DNA from: Amborella trichopoda
Taxonomy: Eukaryota > Streptophyta > Magnoliopsida > Amborellales > Amborellaceae
NCBI RefSeq assembly: GCF_000471905.2
Contig: NW_006498608.1
Span: 5,132,116-5,196,115 of the forward strand
Direction of reading: 5' to 3'
DNA length: 64,000 nucleotides
Shown here: positions 35,701-44,872 of the stretch, piece after piece
Position numbering within the stretch: position 1 is the first letter of the stretch
Layout of the letters: every line of letters begins with the position of its first letter
Made by a program: the position numbers and the translations under genes
The notes under the pieces: model-generated
Told to the model about the DNA's origin: nothing
Database searches by the model: none
Seen by the model: the letters and a program-made list of their open reading frames with translations, nothing else

Positions 35701-37988
35701 CTTGCAGGAAAAGTTTCATGTGAGACGAATAAGGGACAGTGAACATGAAATGATGGCTGCTCTGTACTTACAAGTGAGTATTGTGAGCCAGGCTCTCATT
35801 TTCGTCACCCGCTCTCGAAGCTGGTCCTTCGTCGAACGACCTGGACTCCTCTTGGTCAGTGCTTTCTTCGTGGCTCAGTTGGTAAGTTTCCGCCCCTCTG
35901 ACAATAATTCTTTTATGGAAAGTAACCTTTTACCTCCAATTTCAGAAGTTGACTTTTTATTATTCAAACTTAATTATTGGAAAAGAAAAAAAAACCTAGA
36001 ATTTTGAATACACTGGTTCACTTTTTGGGACTTAGGACGAGTCTCAATAGCTTGACATGTAATATGAGCAGATCAATTTTGGCTTTGTAGACTCATGATC
36101 ACTTTTTTGTATTCTTGTTTTACATTCGTCTAGACTTTACTTATTCCAAGCCTACAAAACCTCTCCCTTCCTCCCTCTCTCTCACTCTTGACAAGTCTGG
36201 AAACTGATTAATGGGTTTCTTCAGGTGGCTACCCTTTTGGCAGTTTATGCAAACTGGGGTTTCGCAAGAGTCAAAGGCATTGGGTGGGGTTGGGCTGGAG
36301 TTATTTGGATCTACAGTATTGTCTTCTACGTGCCACTTGACTTGATCAAGTTTGCCGTCAAGTACATTCTAAGTGGAAAAGCTTGGGATACTCTGCTAGA
36401 GAAGAAGGTGCTCTTTCTCACTCTTACATCTCTCTCTATATCTCTCCCACCTCCCTATATATATGCCCAAGAGTTGATGCATTAGTATTACGACCAACGG
36501 CCCATATTTGATCCAATCTGGTCAGACGGTTAAGATTGAGTTTCATATTTGAATTTCAATATGTTTTATTCAAATAACTTGAAATTTTGAGAGTCCACTG
36601 TTCTCAATAAGGCACACCAAATAAGTAAATAAATAAAATTACAATTAAATTAAACAAAATACCCCTGAATGTTTTGGGGGTATTTTGGTATAATTATTTT
36701 TTATAAAATATATTTTGTATTTTTATTATTAGCAACTATTTTCAAGAGTGGACACTTCAAATTTCAAGTAATTTGTATTTATAGACAAAAACTAAAATTT
36801 AATAATAAAACCTGACCATGACTGTCTATTGAATCTAAGCCATTGGGTGTGGTACTATATTGTCATTGTTTAGGCTAAAAAACCATTCTTTGTAATTAGT
36901 TATATATAGAGGTTGTATACTATAAGGCCATCTACATTTGGTGCAAGAAGGTGACAATGACCCCCTAGTCATCAGATGTGAAATCCCTACTGCTGTTACA
37001 AATATCTAAAAGAGCTTTTGGGAGTTGGAGCCCATTCAAAAGCGAGCCCTTATATTTCATTAAAGTTGGTTCTTGGGTTTTCTTTAGAACTATTTTAGTG
37101 AGATTGAAACTTTAGGAATGCATCTTAGCTTTTTAGAACTCAGAGGAGATCAATTGCGTCATCATTGTACATCAATTGGTTTTGTTTTGTTTTGGCAGAC
37201 TGCTTTCACTAGTAAGAAAGATTATGGAAGAGAGGAGAGAGAAGCTCAGTGGGCTCTTGCTCAACGTACACTGCACGGCCTCCAGCCCCCTGAAGCTTCA
37301 AATCTTTTCAATGAAAAGAGCAGTTACAGGGAGCTCTCAGAGATAGCAGAGCAGGCCAAGAGGCGGGCTGAGGTTGCGAGGTATATTCTCCTTTTACTCT
37401 CATTTAAAAAGAACTCACACCCTCTCTAAAGTCTAAACTGAGCACACACTCTCTCTCTAGACTACATAAAAGTTGATGAACAAAAAAGTTAATCTCTCTT
37501 CTCTCTCTTAATATGCATGGAAGTAGATGAGCCCTATAGAATGAAGTATCTTTCCTAAACTATTAAGTGAAAATCTCTCTCGCTCTCTCTCTCTCCCCCG
37601 TGCTAAAGTTGATTGATGAGCATCTTAAAGTAAATCACTCTCTCTCTAAGCTACATGAGAACTTATGAATATAGTGTGAATACTCTCTCCAATTTACTTT
37701 GAAGTAGTTCAACATTATAAGATGAATTCGCTCCCCTACATGCATGAAGATTGATGAACATCATAGATGAGTATTCCCTCTCTTTGCTTCTTTGCTGAAC
37801 TGGAAACTTGATAAACACCAAAGAGCCATTCTCTCTGAATTGTTTGTATTGGGTCCAAACACTAACATTGGTGGCTTGTACTGTTTCATAGGCTTCGAGA
37901 GCTGCACACTCTCAAGGGGCACGTCGAGTCGGTTGTGAAGTTGAAGGGGTTGGATATTGAGACAATTCAGCAACATTACACCGTGTAA
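26769..37988 (+). CDS. PMA/AHA-type: Plasma-membrane H+-ATPase (P3A-type), 20 coding exons, 950 aa
   Basis: ATP-driven proton pump of the plant plasma membrane, which sets membrane potential and powers secondary transport. Joining the exons (listed separately) gives an uninterrupted 950-residue protein, against 948 for Arabidopsis AHA2. Visible in order: N-terminal [15 protein letters not shown]; first membrane pair with the [15 protein letters not shown] segment; Asn107 in M2 ([10 protein letters not shown]); actuator motif TGES at 183-186; M4 with [12 protein letters not shown]; phosphorylated Asp330 in CSDKTGT; nucleotide-binding KGAPEQ at 424-429; TGDGVND at 587-593; Arg656; the proton-binding Asp685 in M6 (AILND); and the C-terminal autoinhibitory domain. 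That domain has QRTLHGLQP (Thr882) and ends QQHYTV, where phosphorylated Thr949 binds 14-3-3 proteins. The N-terminus and the [11 protein letters not shown] loop place it in subfamily II (AHA1/AHA2/PMA4-like). All key residues are present and I see no break. Confidence 0.97.
27650..27900. repeat. CT-rich minisatellite in intron 1
   Basis: Units of about 45 bp of the form TCTCTATTTTCTCTCTCATTC plus TAGTTTCTCTCTTTCTAGTCC, repeated three to four times and decaying at both ends. Confidence 0.85.
28607..28634. repeat. Perfect 12-bp hairpin, 4-nt loop
   Basis: AATTGGGATGGG, loop TCAG, then CCCATCCCAATT. The stem is perfect. It lies in intron 1, has no T-run after it, and may be a small foldback remnant. 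Confidence 0.8.
30412..30465 (-). mobile_element. RTE LINE 3' end in intron 4
   Basis: The minus strand reads CTGACCCCAAATAATTGGGA and then ATGATGAAG, the truncated 3' coding end plus GAT-type tail of an RTE LINE. Confidence 0.5.
30860..31091 (+). repeat. Perfect 116-bp tandem duplication across the exon 5 / intron 5 border
   Basis: Copy 1 is 30860-30975 and copy 2 is 30976-31091; base-by-base reading finds no difference. The unit covers the last 63 nt of exon 5, the GT donor and the first 53 nt of intron 5. Copy 2 therefore places a second identical donor inside intron 5. Use of the first donor keeps the protein intact. Use of the second would add 116 nt, shift the frame and meet a TGA at once (AAG GTT TGC TTG TGA). 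Confidence 0.95.
31097..31322. mobile_element. hAT-like short element in intron 5
   Basis: The left end is CAGTGTTCTAAGACTTGGG. The right end, reverse complemented, is CAATGTTCAAAAAGAAGG, with inverted similarity continuing through GACTC-rich words. The flanking octamers TGGTTTAT and ATGGTGTG agree only if shifted by one base. The hAT call rests on the termini. Confidence 0.5.
33288..33335 (+). mobile_element. RTE LINE 3' end in intron 12
   Basis: CTGACCCCAAATAATTGGGA followed by TCGGATGATGATGA: the 3' terminus of an RTE LINE on the plus strand, 5'-truncated to almost nothing. Confidence 0.55.
33858..34475. mobile_element. 618-bp hAT-like element in intron 14
   Basis: The left end is CAATGGTTTTAAAAATAG. 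The right end, reverse complemented, is CAAGGTTTCAAAAAACGC. Flanks TTAATTAT (33850-33857) and TCAATTAT (34476-34483) match at 7 of 8 bases, a good hAT target duplication. Just inside both ends lie GC-rich palindromic words (GGCGCCTAGGCGCC, CTAGGCGGCC), while the middle is AT-rich. It has no transposase frame. It lies between the 33-nt micro-exon 14 and exon 15 and makes up most of that intron. Confidence 0.8.
35352..35600 (-). pseudogene. RTE LINE reverse-transcriptase C-terminal fragment in intron 16
   Basis: The minus strand translates (one frame, two stops) to [18 protein letters not shown], then [11 protein letters not shown], then SNPN and SGKGSDDD. This is the conserved tail of plant RTE ORF, followed by the GATGATGAT repeat that ends these elements. 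Only the 3' 250 bp remain. Confidence 0.75.
36486..36866. mobile_element. 380-bp palindromic element in intron 18
   Basis: The left arm contains ACTTGAAATTTTGAGAGTCC and the right arm contains its counterpart GGACACTTCAAATTTCAAGT. The arms extend outward to TATTACGACCAACGGCCC and the mirrored GGGTGTGGTACTATA. The centre, AAAATACCCC...GGGGGTATTTT, is itself a hairpin. It fits a MITE, and the pre-mRNA could form a long imperfect hairpin. Confidence 0.65.
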
Positions 37989-38300
37989 AACACTTTAGAC
38001 AGGATTCACAATCGTGTTAGAGAGAGAGGGATGGATTGGAAAAGGGGGAAAAGTGAGATCCCATAGGCTAGAATTAGATCTTGTTTTGGGGGTGCACTAT
38101 AATGCTTTTAGCTTTTGCTGTGTTAAAATTTGGCAGTGAGAAGGCGAGGCGCCTAAGGCTGCTGCTTCTATGTAAAACCAAATAATCTGAAGCTGAAATT
38201 TCTATCTATTTTTTTTTTCCTCTTTAAATTGGATGTATCTTTGTTTTGGGTTATTCTCCATGACTCTTTCTCACACTTTACTCTCTATCTTAAAACTTCA
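37989..38300 (+). terminator. 3' UTR and likely polyadenylation region of the H+-ATPase gene
   Basis: After the TAA at 37986-37988 comes an AT-rich 3' UTR. AATAAT at 38181 is a plausible near-upstream poly(A) signal, and a T-rich stretch at 38205-38225 follows. The cleavage site cannot be fixed from sequence alone. Confidence 0.5.
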
Positions 38301-38751
38301 TCAAAAGAGTAATGATGGGATTGTACTGTAAGGTCAAGTTCATAAACACCCATACCCATTAGATGAATGGCGTTGTGACAGAAAATATGAGGAAAACTCT
38401 TTTGGGACTTTTAGCTTAGCCAAATGCAAATTCTTAATAGCGGAATATCACATCCAATGGGTCAGGGTATTGGATCAGGGTGATTGTGACCTTGTACTAA
38501 AACCAAAAATAAATGATCCAATCATCACTTTCCTTTTTTGTATATGATGCGTGCCTTGGATGTAAACATTTCATATTCTTATTTTTAGCCTAAGGTATAT
38601 AAATTATGATTTGTGTTTCTACTTTCAGTCTTAACATAGATATTTTCCTTGGTCAAGTAAATGTGAGGGAAAAGAGACAGACTATGAACTAGTGATGTGA
38701 AGTGAGTCATGTATATAGCAAAAAAAAAATGTTGACATGTAAAATGTCGTG

Positions 38752-38930
38752 CATGGAATTAGAGCTGGGTGGGTGAGATGGAGATTTGAAATATATGATC
38801 GCCGCGTACCAATGAAGCTGAAGGGGAAGTCCTATAAGACAGTTGTGAGATCAGCTTTGTTTTATGAAGCAGATGAATGTAGTTGAAGTAAAGATGTTGA
38901 GATAGATGAGTAGCAAAATTAGACAGGTCA
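38752..38930 (+). pseudogene. RTE LINE reverse-transcriptase fragment
   Basis: One open stretch reads HGIRAGWVRWRFEIYDRR then VPMKLKGKSYKTVVR and SALFYEADECS. It matches the H.I.AGW.KW...CDRRVP.KLKGKFY.T..RPA.LYG.ECW block found downstream of the reverse-transcriptase core in plant RTE-type LINEs. It is cut off on both sides and sits 760 bp beyond the ATPase stop codon. Confidence 0.75.
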
Positions 38931-39417
38931 TTCAATCAGTTAGGGATTTAGTTAAGTTAAAACAGGTTTAACCATTGGTTGAACGAATTAGACTTTTCTT
39001 TTATTTAAATCAAGAAGATACAAAAATATTACCCATAAAATATAAAATATTTTACAAAAGTTGCTCAAGACCATATTGGTCAAGTTAATGATCAACTATT
39101 TGACAGGTTCGAATGTCCAACCTTGCTAACATTAGTGTACCATGTGACATTCGCCAGTAGATGCCTTTGTTATTTAAACTACGATTTCTGCCCCTAGTGA
39201 GTGTGACCTAGGTAATCCTTTTCAAACAGAAGCCCATTTCCATTTTATTAGGTGGGCTCAAAAACGGCCCTATTCGTGGGCTTGTAATTCAAGCTCTGTT
39301 GCCGTAAAATCCCATTACCTACCCAACAATTATACAGGCCCTATTAACTACACAAGTAGCAGACGTGTTTAGATATTTTTGTGGTCCTTTTCATGCCTCA
39401 TTGTACAAATGATTGAG

Positions 39418-39768
39418 GTTTGTGTAAGGTGTCAAACGGCACACCTCAAAACTATGACGAAAGATTCAGTATTGGTGCCTGAAAGCTTTGTGATGGCATA
39501 AAAATATATTGCCATCCCTAAAGTTTTAAAAATATTGACGATCAAGTTGATATACAAACACTTGAAAATAATGAAAATGAATAGTCTAGGTAATATATTA
39601 GAAGATGAACTATTTTTAAGACTTAAAATCTTTTTTTTTTTCATATCTATGAATCTTGAAGTCGAGATGATCAATTTGAAGGATTTCCAGTATTGAAACA
39701 AATTTTTCTGGGGTTTTTTTTAAGGCTCACTTCTAAAATATAATATTGGCCCCTTACATAAATTTTTT
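39418..39768. mobile_element. MITE-A copy 7
   Basis: The left end is TTTGTGTAAGGTGTCAAACG. The interior has AGGTAATATATTAGAAGATG and TCTTGAAGTCGAGATGATCA. The right end is TTGGCCCCTTACATAAATTT. Confidence 0.65.
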
Positions 39769-40117
39769 CCATGCTGAAAAACCGAATTCCTCCATTTAAA
39801 TGTCGATTCATCCATACTTCCATTTCTTATAGAGGAAGGCTAACTCCTTATAGAGGAAGGCTAAGTGCTTGCTGGCTAGGAGCTGTATGAGCTGTAATGT
39901 CTACGTACGGCTCCATAAGAAGGGCGGTGGACGGAAATGGCCTTCTTGTACCTCACTTCCGTCTTTAATGGGGTCTTGACATTCGTTGGGCTTCCCTCTA
40001 TGGGAGCCTGCGTCCCGACGTTTTTACAAATTGTTCATATAATGTCATGTAAATGTATATCTCGGTTATTGACGAAACTCAAATATGGGATTACAGGAAA
40101 TTATGTGATCTTTAGAG

Positions 40118-40657
40118 CAATGTTAGAAAAATCGTGCGATCTAACCGTTAATCGCCCAATTAGATCGGAAGTGGTCGGTTTCGATTTTCGGCAATTTTGG
40201 TGATCAACTGGTATCTACAAAAAAAAAAATTTAAAAATATATATATATAAATTCCCAAAAATAAAAAATTTGGTTTCTAATGTATTTTTTTTATATTCTT
40301 TACATTATGTTAAAGATTAAAAATTGTTTTGGTCATTAATACTCACTTTTATATTATTCAATCTTTTTCAAAAAATTTTAAAAATACTCCTAACCACAAA
40401 TTGATTCGTTAAGTTCCTTTTTTTTCTATTAATTTTCAACTTCATTTGAATGTGTTTTGTTTTAATCATTCTTTATATGCTTTTATATTTAAGTGTTTAC
40501 TTCTATTTTTTATCTTTTTTATATTTCAACACTTTTTTGACCACCCAGGACTTATCGGGTTAGAACGATTGAATCAGCTGATTTATTGGTTAGGCTAGTT
40601 AAACTACTTCCGGACCCATGTCCGATTAACCATTCCAGTTCGATTTTACGAACATCG
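40118..40657. mobile_element. hAT-like element, family with GGGCGGTTA interior
   Basis: The left end is CAATGTTAGAAAAATCG. The right end, reverse complemented, is CGATGTTCGTAAAATCGAAC. The interior carries CGCCCAATTAGATCG and an AT-rich core. The element at 58084-58578 is the same sequence in the opposite orientation. Flanking octamers (CTTTAGAG, GTCTAAAG) match at only 5 of 8. Confidence 0.6.
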
Positions 40658-41724
40658 GTCTAAAGGCTTGGGGTGCCTGATTTTTGGAAGACCATTGCTT
40701 GAGGGTAAAGAGTTCAATTTCTCCATGACTGCTCTTTGGTGCAATTAATACAAGTAGAGCATTGGCTCTGAGGGTGCCAAAACTAATTTTTATAGCCATC
40801 TAATAGAATTTATCAAGTATAATCCTAATTATTCGAGGTTAATAATCTAATTTAATTAATTAAAAAAATTATATAATTAAATATGCTTATACTATAAGCC
40901 ACTTTAGAAAGCATAGAATAGTTGGACCTTGGTTTACACATAGTTCAGTCATAAATAGTTGATTAAATTCAAAAAACAAGGAAAAAAAAAAAAAATTGAA
41001 ATTGTTAGGAAAGGAAAAAAAAAAAAAAGGACGGGATGGGAGGTGGGGTGGTTGTTCGTGACTGCGTGCCACCCCGCGTCAAACGATAATCTAAGCATTC
41101 AAGTACTCAAAATTGATTTTTTTTTAAATTTATTTCTTTTTCTATCAAAACCATTTCACTAAAAGTCATCCCAAATAAATTCTTCTAGCCATGCCTTTTG
41201 GAGCTTTGGAGGATACATCTCTCTTTTTTCTTGTTCTTATTTTTTTTAAATAAAAGACAAAATCATTTTGATGTAAAATTTGGAACGTATACACTTCTCA
41301 CAGAGATACACCTAATTAAATAATTTTTTTTTAATAAAAATAAATACCCAAATTTTTATTTATAAAAATAAAATAAAATATATTTATTCACAATTACGAA
41401 TGAAGCTATTCCAACTATCCATTTAAATCAAAAAATTGAGAATTGGAGTTGTACAAGTTCTAAATGTGCATAGTGCCACATAAAAATATTTCTCTTTTTT
41501 AATTTCAACTCTCTTATTTACATGTTTTTTTTGACATGACTCCCTTACCTTTCTACTTTTTTGTCATAACTAAGATTTTGTTATCATAAACCTTAACCCT
41601 ATCCCCCAACATGGAGACATGAATAAAAAGAGGAGTGTATGTCTCTAATCTCACGAGTCACAACCATTGAAGGGGGTTGCAGTTGGAGGGAGATGGCCTT
41701 GAAAAAGCTAAGAGTATTATTGCC

Positions 41725-42054
41725 CTTGTCTTCCCTTTTGCCCCCCATTTCACACATACCACATCAAGCACTAATGTTGCAAGGACTTTCAACTCTTGTT
41801 ATGGCATCCACAGAGAGAGAGAGAGAGAGAGAGAGAGAAATGACTTTCAATTATTGTTATGGCATCTAGAGAGAGAGTCTTCCCTCTTTCCTCCATTTCA
41901 CACTTACCACATCAAGCACTAATGTGCAAAACACTTCCAATTCTTACTATGGCAGAGAGAGAGAGAGAGAGAGAGTCTTCACTCTTTGCCCCCATTTCAC
42001 ACTTACCATATCAAGAACTTATGAGCATGTACTTTCAATTCTTGTTATGGCATC

Positions 42055-42085
<31 letters not shown>
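41725..42085. repeat. GA-rich tandem array, about 110-bp units
   Basis: Three full units and one partial unit. Each runs CATTTCACACTTACCA, CATCAAGCACTAATG, CTTTCAATTCTTGTTATGGC and then a (GA)n tract. The array runs directly into the unusual sequence and N gap at 42086. The open frames seen here are products of the repeat. Confidence 0.85.
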
Positions 42086-42088
<3 letters not shown>

Positions 42089-42281
42089 TTAGACGACAAG
42101 TAGTCGACAGTGGTTGGTTACGAGTAGGCGGGTCGTAGAGTGTTCGCTACTTCGTTTACGCCTAGAGACGAGACGNNNNNNNNNNNNNNNNNNNNACGTT
42201 AACGTAACGTTAACGTTAACGTTAACGTTACGTTAACGTTACGTTACGTTACGTTACGTTACGTACGTTACGTACGTACGT

Positions 42282-42290
<9 letters not shown>
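42086..42290. other. Assembly gap (20 Ns) with abnormal flanks
   Basis: Positions 42176-42195 are N. The 90 bases to the left are CG- and GTAG-rich and unlike anything else nearby. The 85 bases to the right consist only of ACGTT/ACGTA steps. (GA)n runs bound the block on both sides (42055-42085 and 42291-42330). This looks like an unresolved GA-repeat array with artificial or error-laden consensus around the gap, so nothing should be read from it biologically. Confidence 0.85.
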
Positions 42291-42333
<43 letters not shown>

Positions 42334-42584
42334 TTTGAGGCCAACTAAGTGACCATGTGGGTTTCAATGAGGGGGCCTGAGATTTGCACTCTTTTAGCCA
42401 TGGACAGCACTAGGAACTTGTGGTGGCCTGGTACTCTTAGATGCTGGATGTGAGAGAAATGTCAATTATTCATCTATCATTGAAAAGAGAGGGCAGGCTC
42501 TGGTTTGGCTTCTTGTGTGACATCCTTCCTACATTGCTAGGCCCTCCTTGGTACACCCTCAAATTTTTTTGGAAAATGATTTGA

Positions 42585-42965
42585 TAGGGCTGCAGCCTGC
42601 AATTCTATTAAAATAAGTTAAGCTTCACCTCGTGCCTCATCAAAAATTGTAATTCAAGTGTTGAAAAATCTTTAAATCGATCATCTTAGCCTGAACATTG
42701 TGGTCGTACAAAAAAAATTATGATTTCAAATTATAAAAATAATGTCTATTACAATAAATCATCTAAACAATGCATTTCACTATAACAAAAAGAGTTTACA
42801 AATCCGCAAAAATATTTTTTGAGTTTCAAATTTTATTTTAGGTGTTAAATATTAATTTTAGTGCCATCATTAAGATTTCGATTCCCAAAATGCGTTGAAG
42901 ATGAGGATTTGAGGTGAGGCTTTATTTTGTTTTCATAAATCTTAGGCCCTCTGTAAACGTCATCA
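42585..42965. mobile_element. MITE-A divergent subfamily copy
   Basis: It ends in GATTTGAGGTGAGGCTTTAT and TTTTCATAAATCTTAGGCCC, the reverse complement of the start of the 21985 copy. The interior has AACAATGCATTTCACTATAA and ACAAATCCGCAAAAATATTT. Confidence 0.55.
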
Positions 42966-43640
42966 AAAAATTTAAAACTTTTCTAGGTCTATTGTCCCTT
43001 TCATTGAGTTTTTACTAAAGCGGCCTATATGAGGGATTTTTTTGTTATTTAGAGAGCGTATAGCATGCTCAGAGAGCGTATTGTATATTAATTCCCTTGG
43101 GTATGAAAACTACTTGTGAGGATTTTTTATTAAATCTATCGAAGTATCGCAATATTACTTTTAAAAAAGAAAAAGTTCTATTTGACTTCTTCAACGCCTT
43201 GCTCTCCAGGAATTGAACAATCCCTGTTTGTTCTTGGTAGATTATCGATTTTTTATTTTATTTTTTATTTTTTTAGGTTAGTCATTAGGTTCCAGAGGTT
43301 ACACATCAAATTTTGGGTCCTAAAAATGCCCTTGGGTTAAAAATAAAAAAAAAGGTGCATGTGGAAGTATCATGCCTTTTCACTTTTAATTTTTTAAAAC
43401 CAAAATTAAGTATATTATCAAAATAACGGGAAAGGAGAAAACTCATTTTCTAATTACCAAAAAAGAGGTTAACCGAAATTTTAATTACCAAAAAAAAGTT
43501 AAACCCTAGTTTAAATTACCAAAATTATAAAACAAATAGCCCTAAGTTTTAGAATATACTCATTATATTCAAAATAATAGAAAAGGGGGAAAACTAATTT
43601 CTATGTCATCCTATTGAAAGGAAAAGTATGCAAGAGACCA

Positions 43641-43850
43641 TTTACTTTTAGTATAAAGAGTTCCCAACCATTATTGTTCACCAAATTTCAAATCAAATGG
43701 TTATAAATGCATGACTGAACTTAAAGCCAAAAAAAAAGTTTCTTGAACTTCATGACATACCCAAGTCATCCAATTGGACATCTAATGGTTAGCACTAATT
43801 GTGACCACTTTCTACTATTGATAGATAGTTTCATTCTATACAACCCCTAT
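43641..43850. mobile_element. MITE-B copy (about 210 bp)
   Basis: The left side is GACCATTTACTTTTAGTATA and AACCATTATTG. The right side, TCTAATGGTTAGCACTAATTG and GTTTCATTCTATA, mirrors it. It shares arms with the better copy at 49538. Confidence 0.5.
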
Positions 43851-44366
43851 TGAAAAACCCCAAGTTTTAATTCCAAAATTCAACTTTTTCATTTTTTCTT
43901 TTCATGTTTTTCATTTGAGTTGCTACATTCCCAAATTGTATAGTAAAAATTCTCGTTGGTGACCTATCGTTCTCTTCCTTAATTGGATTAGACAGAAAAG
44001 GAGTGAACAAAAAAAAAAAAAAAGGCGGCATCCTTGGCTTCCTATTGTGAGGAAGTAGTGGGGTCAAACAATACTGTAGGGCTTGGAATGGGCCGGGCTG
44101 CCTTGGCGATAGGCCGAACTCTGACAAGACCAAAGAGACCCTGGCCCAGGCCTGGCCTGGCCTTGACCCTCTGACAAACACAATAAGAGTGAGTAAATGT
44201 AAAAATAATAAGAAAAAAGGGTCATGGCCCTATGGTGGGCTCTTTCCTCGGATATGGTGGGCTAGGCCGTGGGCCACATGTTGTGGCTGGGCCTTGTTTT
44301 CAAGGGCTCGGCCGAACACACCGGGCCGGGCCAACTGAAAGGTGGAAGAGAGAGAGAATAGGTGTT

Positions 44367-44400
44367 GGGGGGGGGGGGGGGGGGAGAGAGAGAGAGAGAG
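44367..44400. repeat. G18 run followed by (AG)n
   Basis: Eighteen consecutive G (44367-44384) are followed by about 16 bases of AG repeat. This could form a G-quadruplex and is a likely sequencing weak point. Open frames through it on both strands are artefacts of the repeat. Confidence 0.9.
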
Positions 44401-44872
44401 TAGGTGTAAGGGAGGGAGGAGGGGAAGAAGAAATGACAATTAGGGAAATGGAAGGGGAGGTACATGGGTTGGAAGGATGTGAAGGCATTTATAGTGGCGT
44501 TGGTGTCTTGTTCCCCTTTGCACATGGCCTTTGCAATCTTCTGGTAGGTGTGAGAAAGCGAGGCATGTGCAACCATGTGATCTTCCAAATGCCCAGCATT
44601 CCACCAAATTTGGATCAATTGACTCATTTTATTTTGATTCCAATTATTTGCACCATGCCTCACAGCTACGTCAACTAGCTTGGCAGCTTTTGTTGCTGTG
44701 GAGAAACTAACTTTGAGCCTTTGGGCTTTAATGTGCCATCACTATTCAAACATCAACCTTTGCCTTTCTACGTACACTACTTACCCAACCTGCTTAAATG
44801 GAGGCCCCCAACTTCCTTTGTCATGCAAATTATATACACAACCACATAAAACTCTCTCTCTCTCTCTCTCTC

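Larger units (their letters stand above)
26769..37988 (+). other. Exon map of the H+-ATPase gene
   Basis: Coding exons, set by GT/AG borders, reading-frame continuity and family alignment: 26769-26813, 29523-29642, 29759-29857, 29943-30080, 30608-30922, 31420-31626, 31714-31833, 31924-32043, 32136-32258, 32411-32515, 32737-32881, 32973-33137, 33382-33620, 33733-33765, 34539-34620, 34753-34913, 35708-35881, 36225-36407, 37199-37380, 37892-37988. Exon 14 is a 33-nt micro-exon ([11 protein letters not shown]). Introns range from 85 bp (intron 3) to 2709 bp (intron 1). Codons split across introns 11, 12, 15 and 19. Exon 2 has a weak polypyrimidine tract before its acceptor, but the protein match is clear. 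Confidence 0.92.

Noticed and set aside
41639..42092. Glu/Arg-repeat open frames
   Set aside because: They are translations of (GA)n tracts in the 110-bp tandem array.
44230..44678. Frames of 69-148 codons on both strands
   Set aside because: They cross the G18/(AG)n run and translate simple repeats. No conserved residues.
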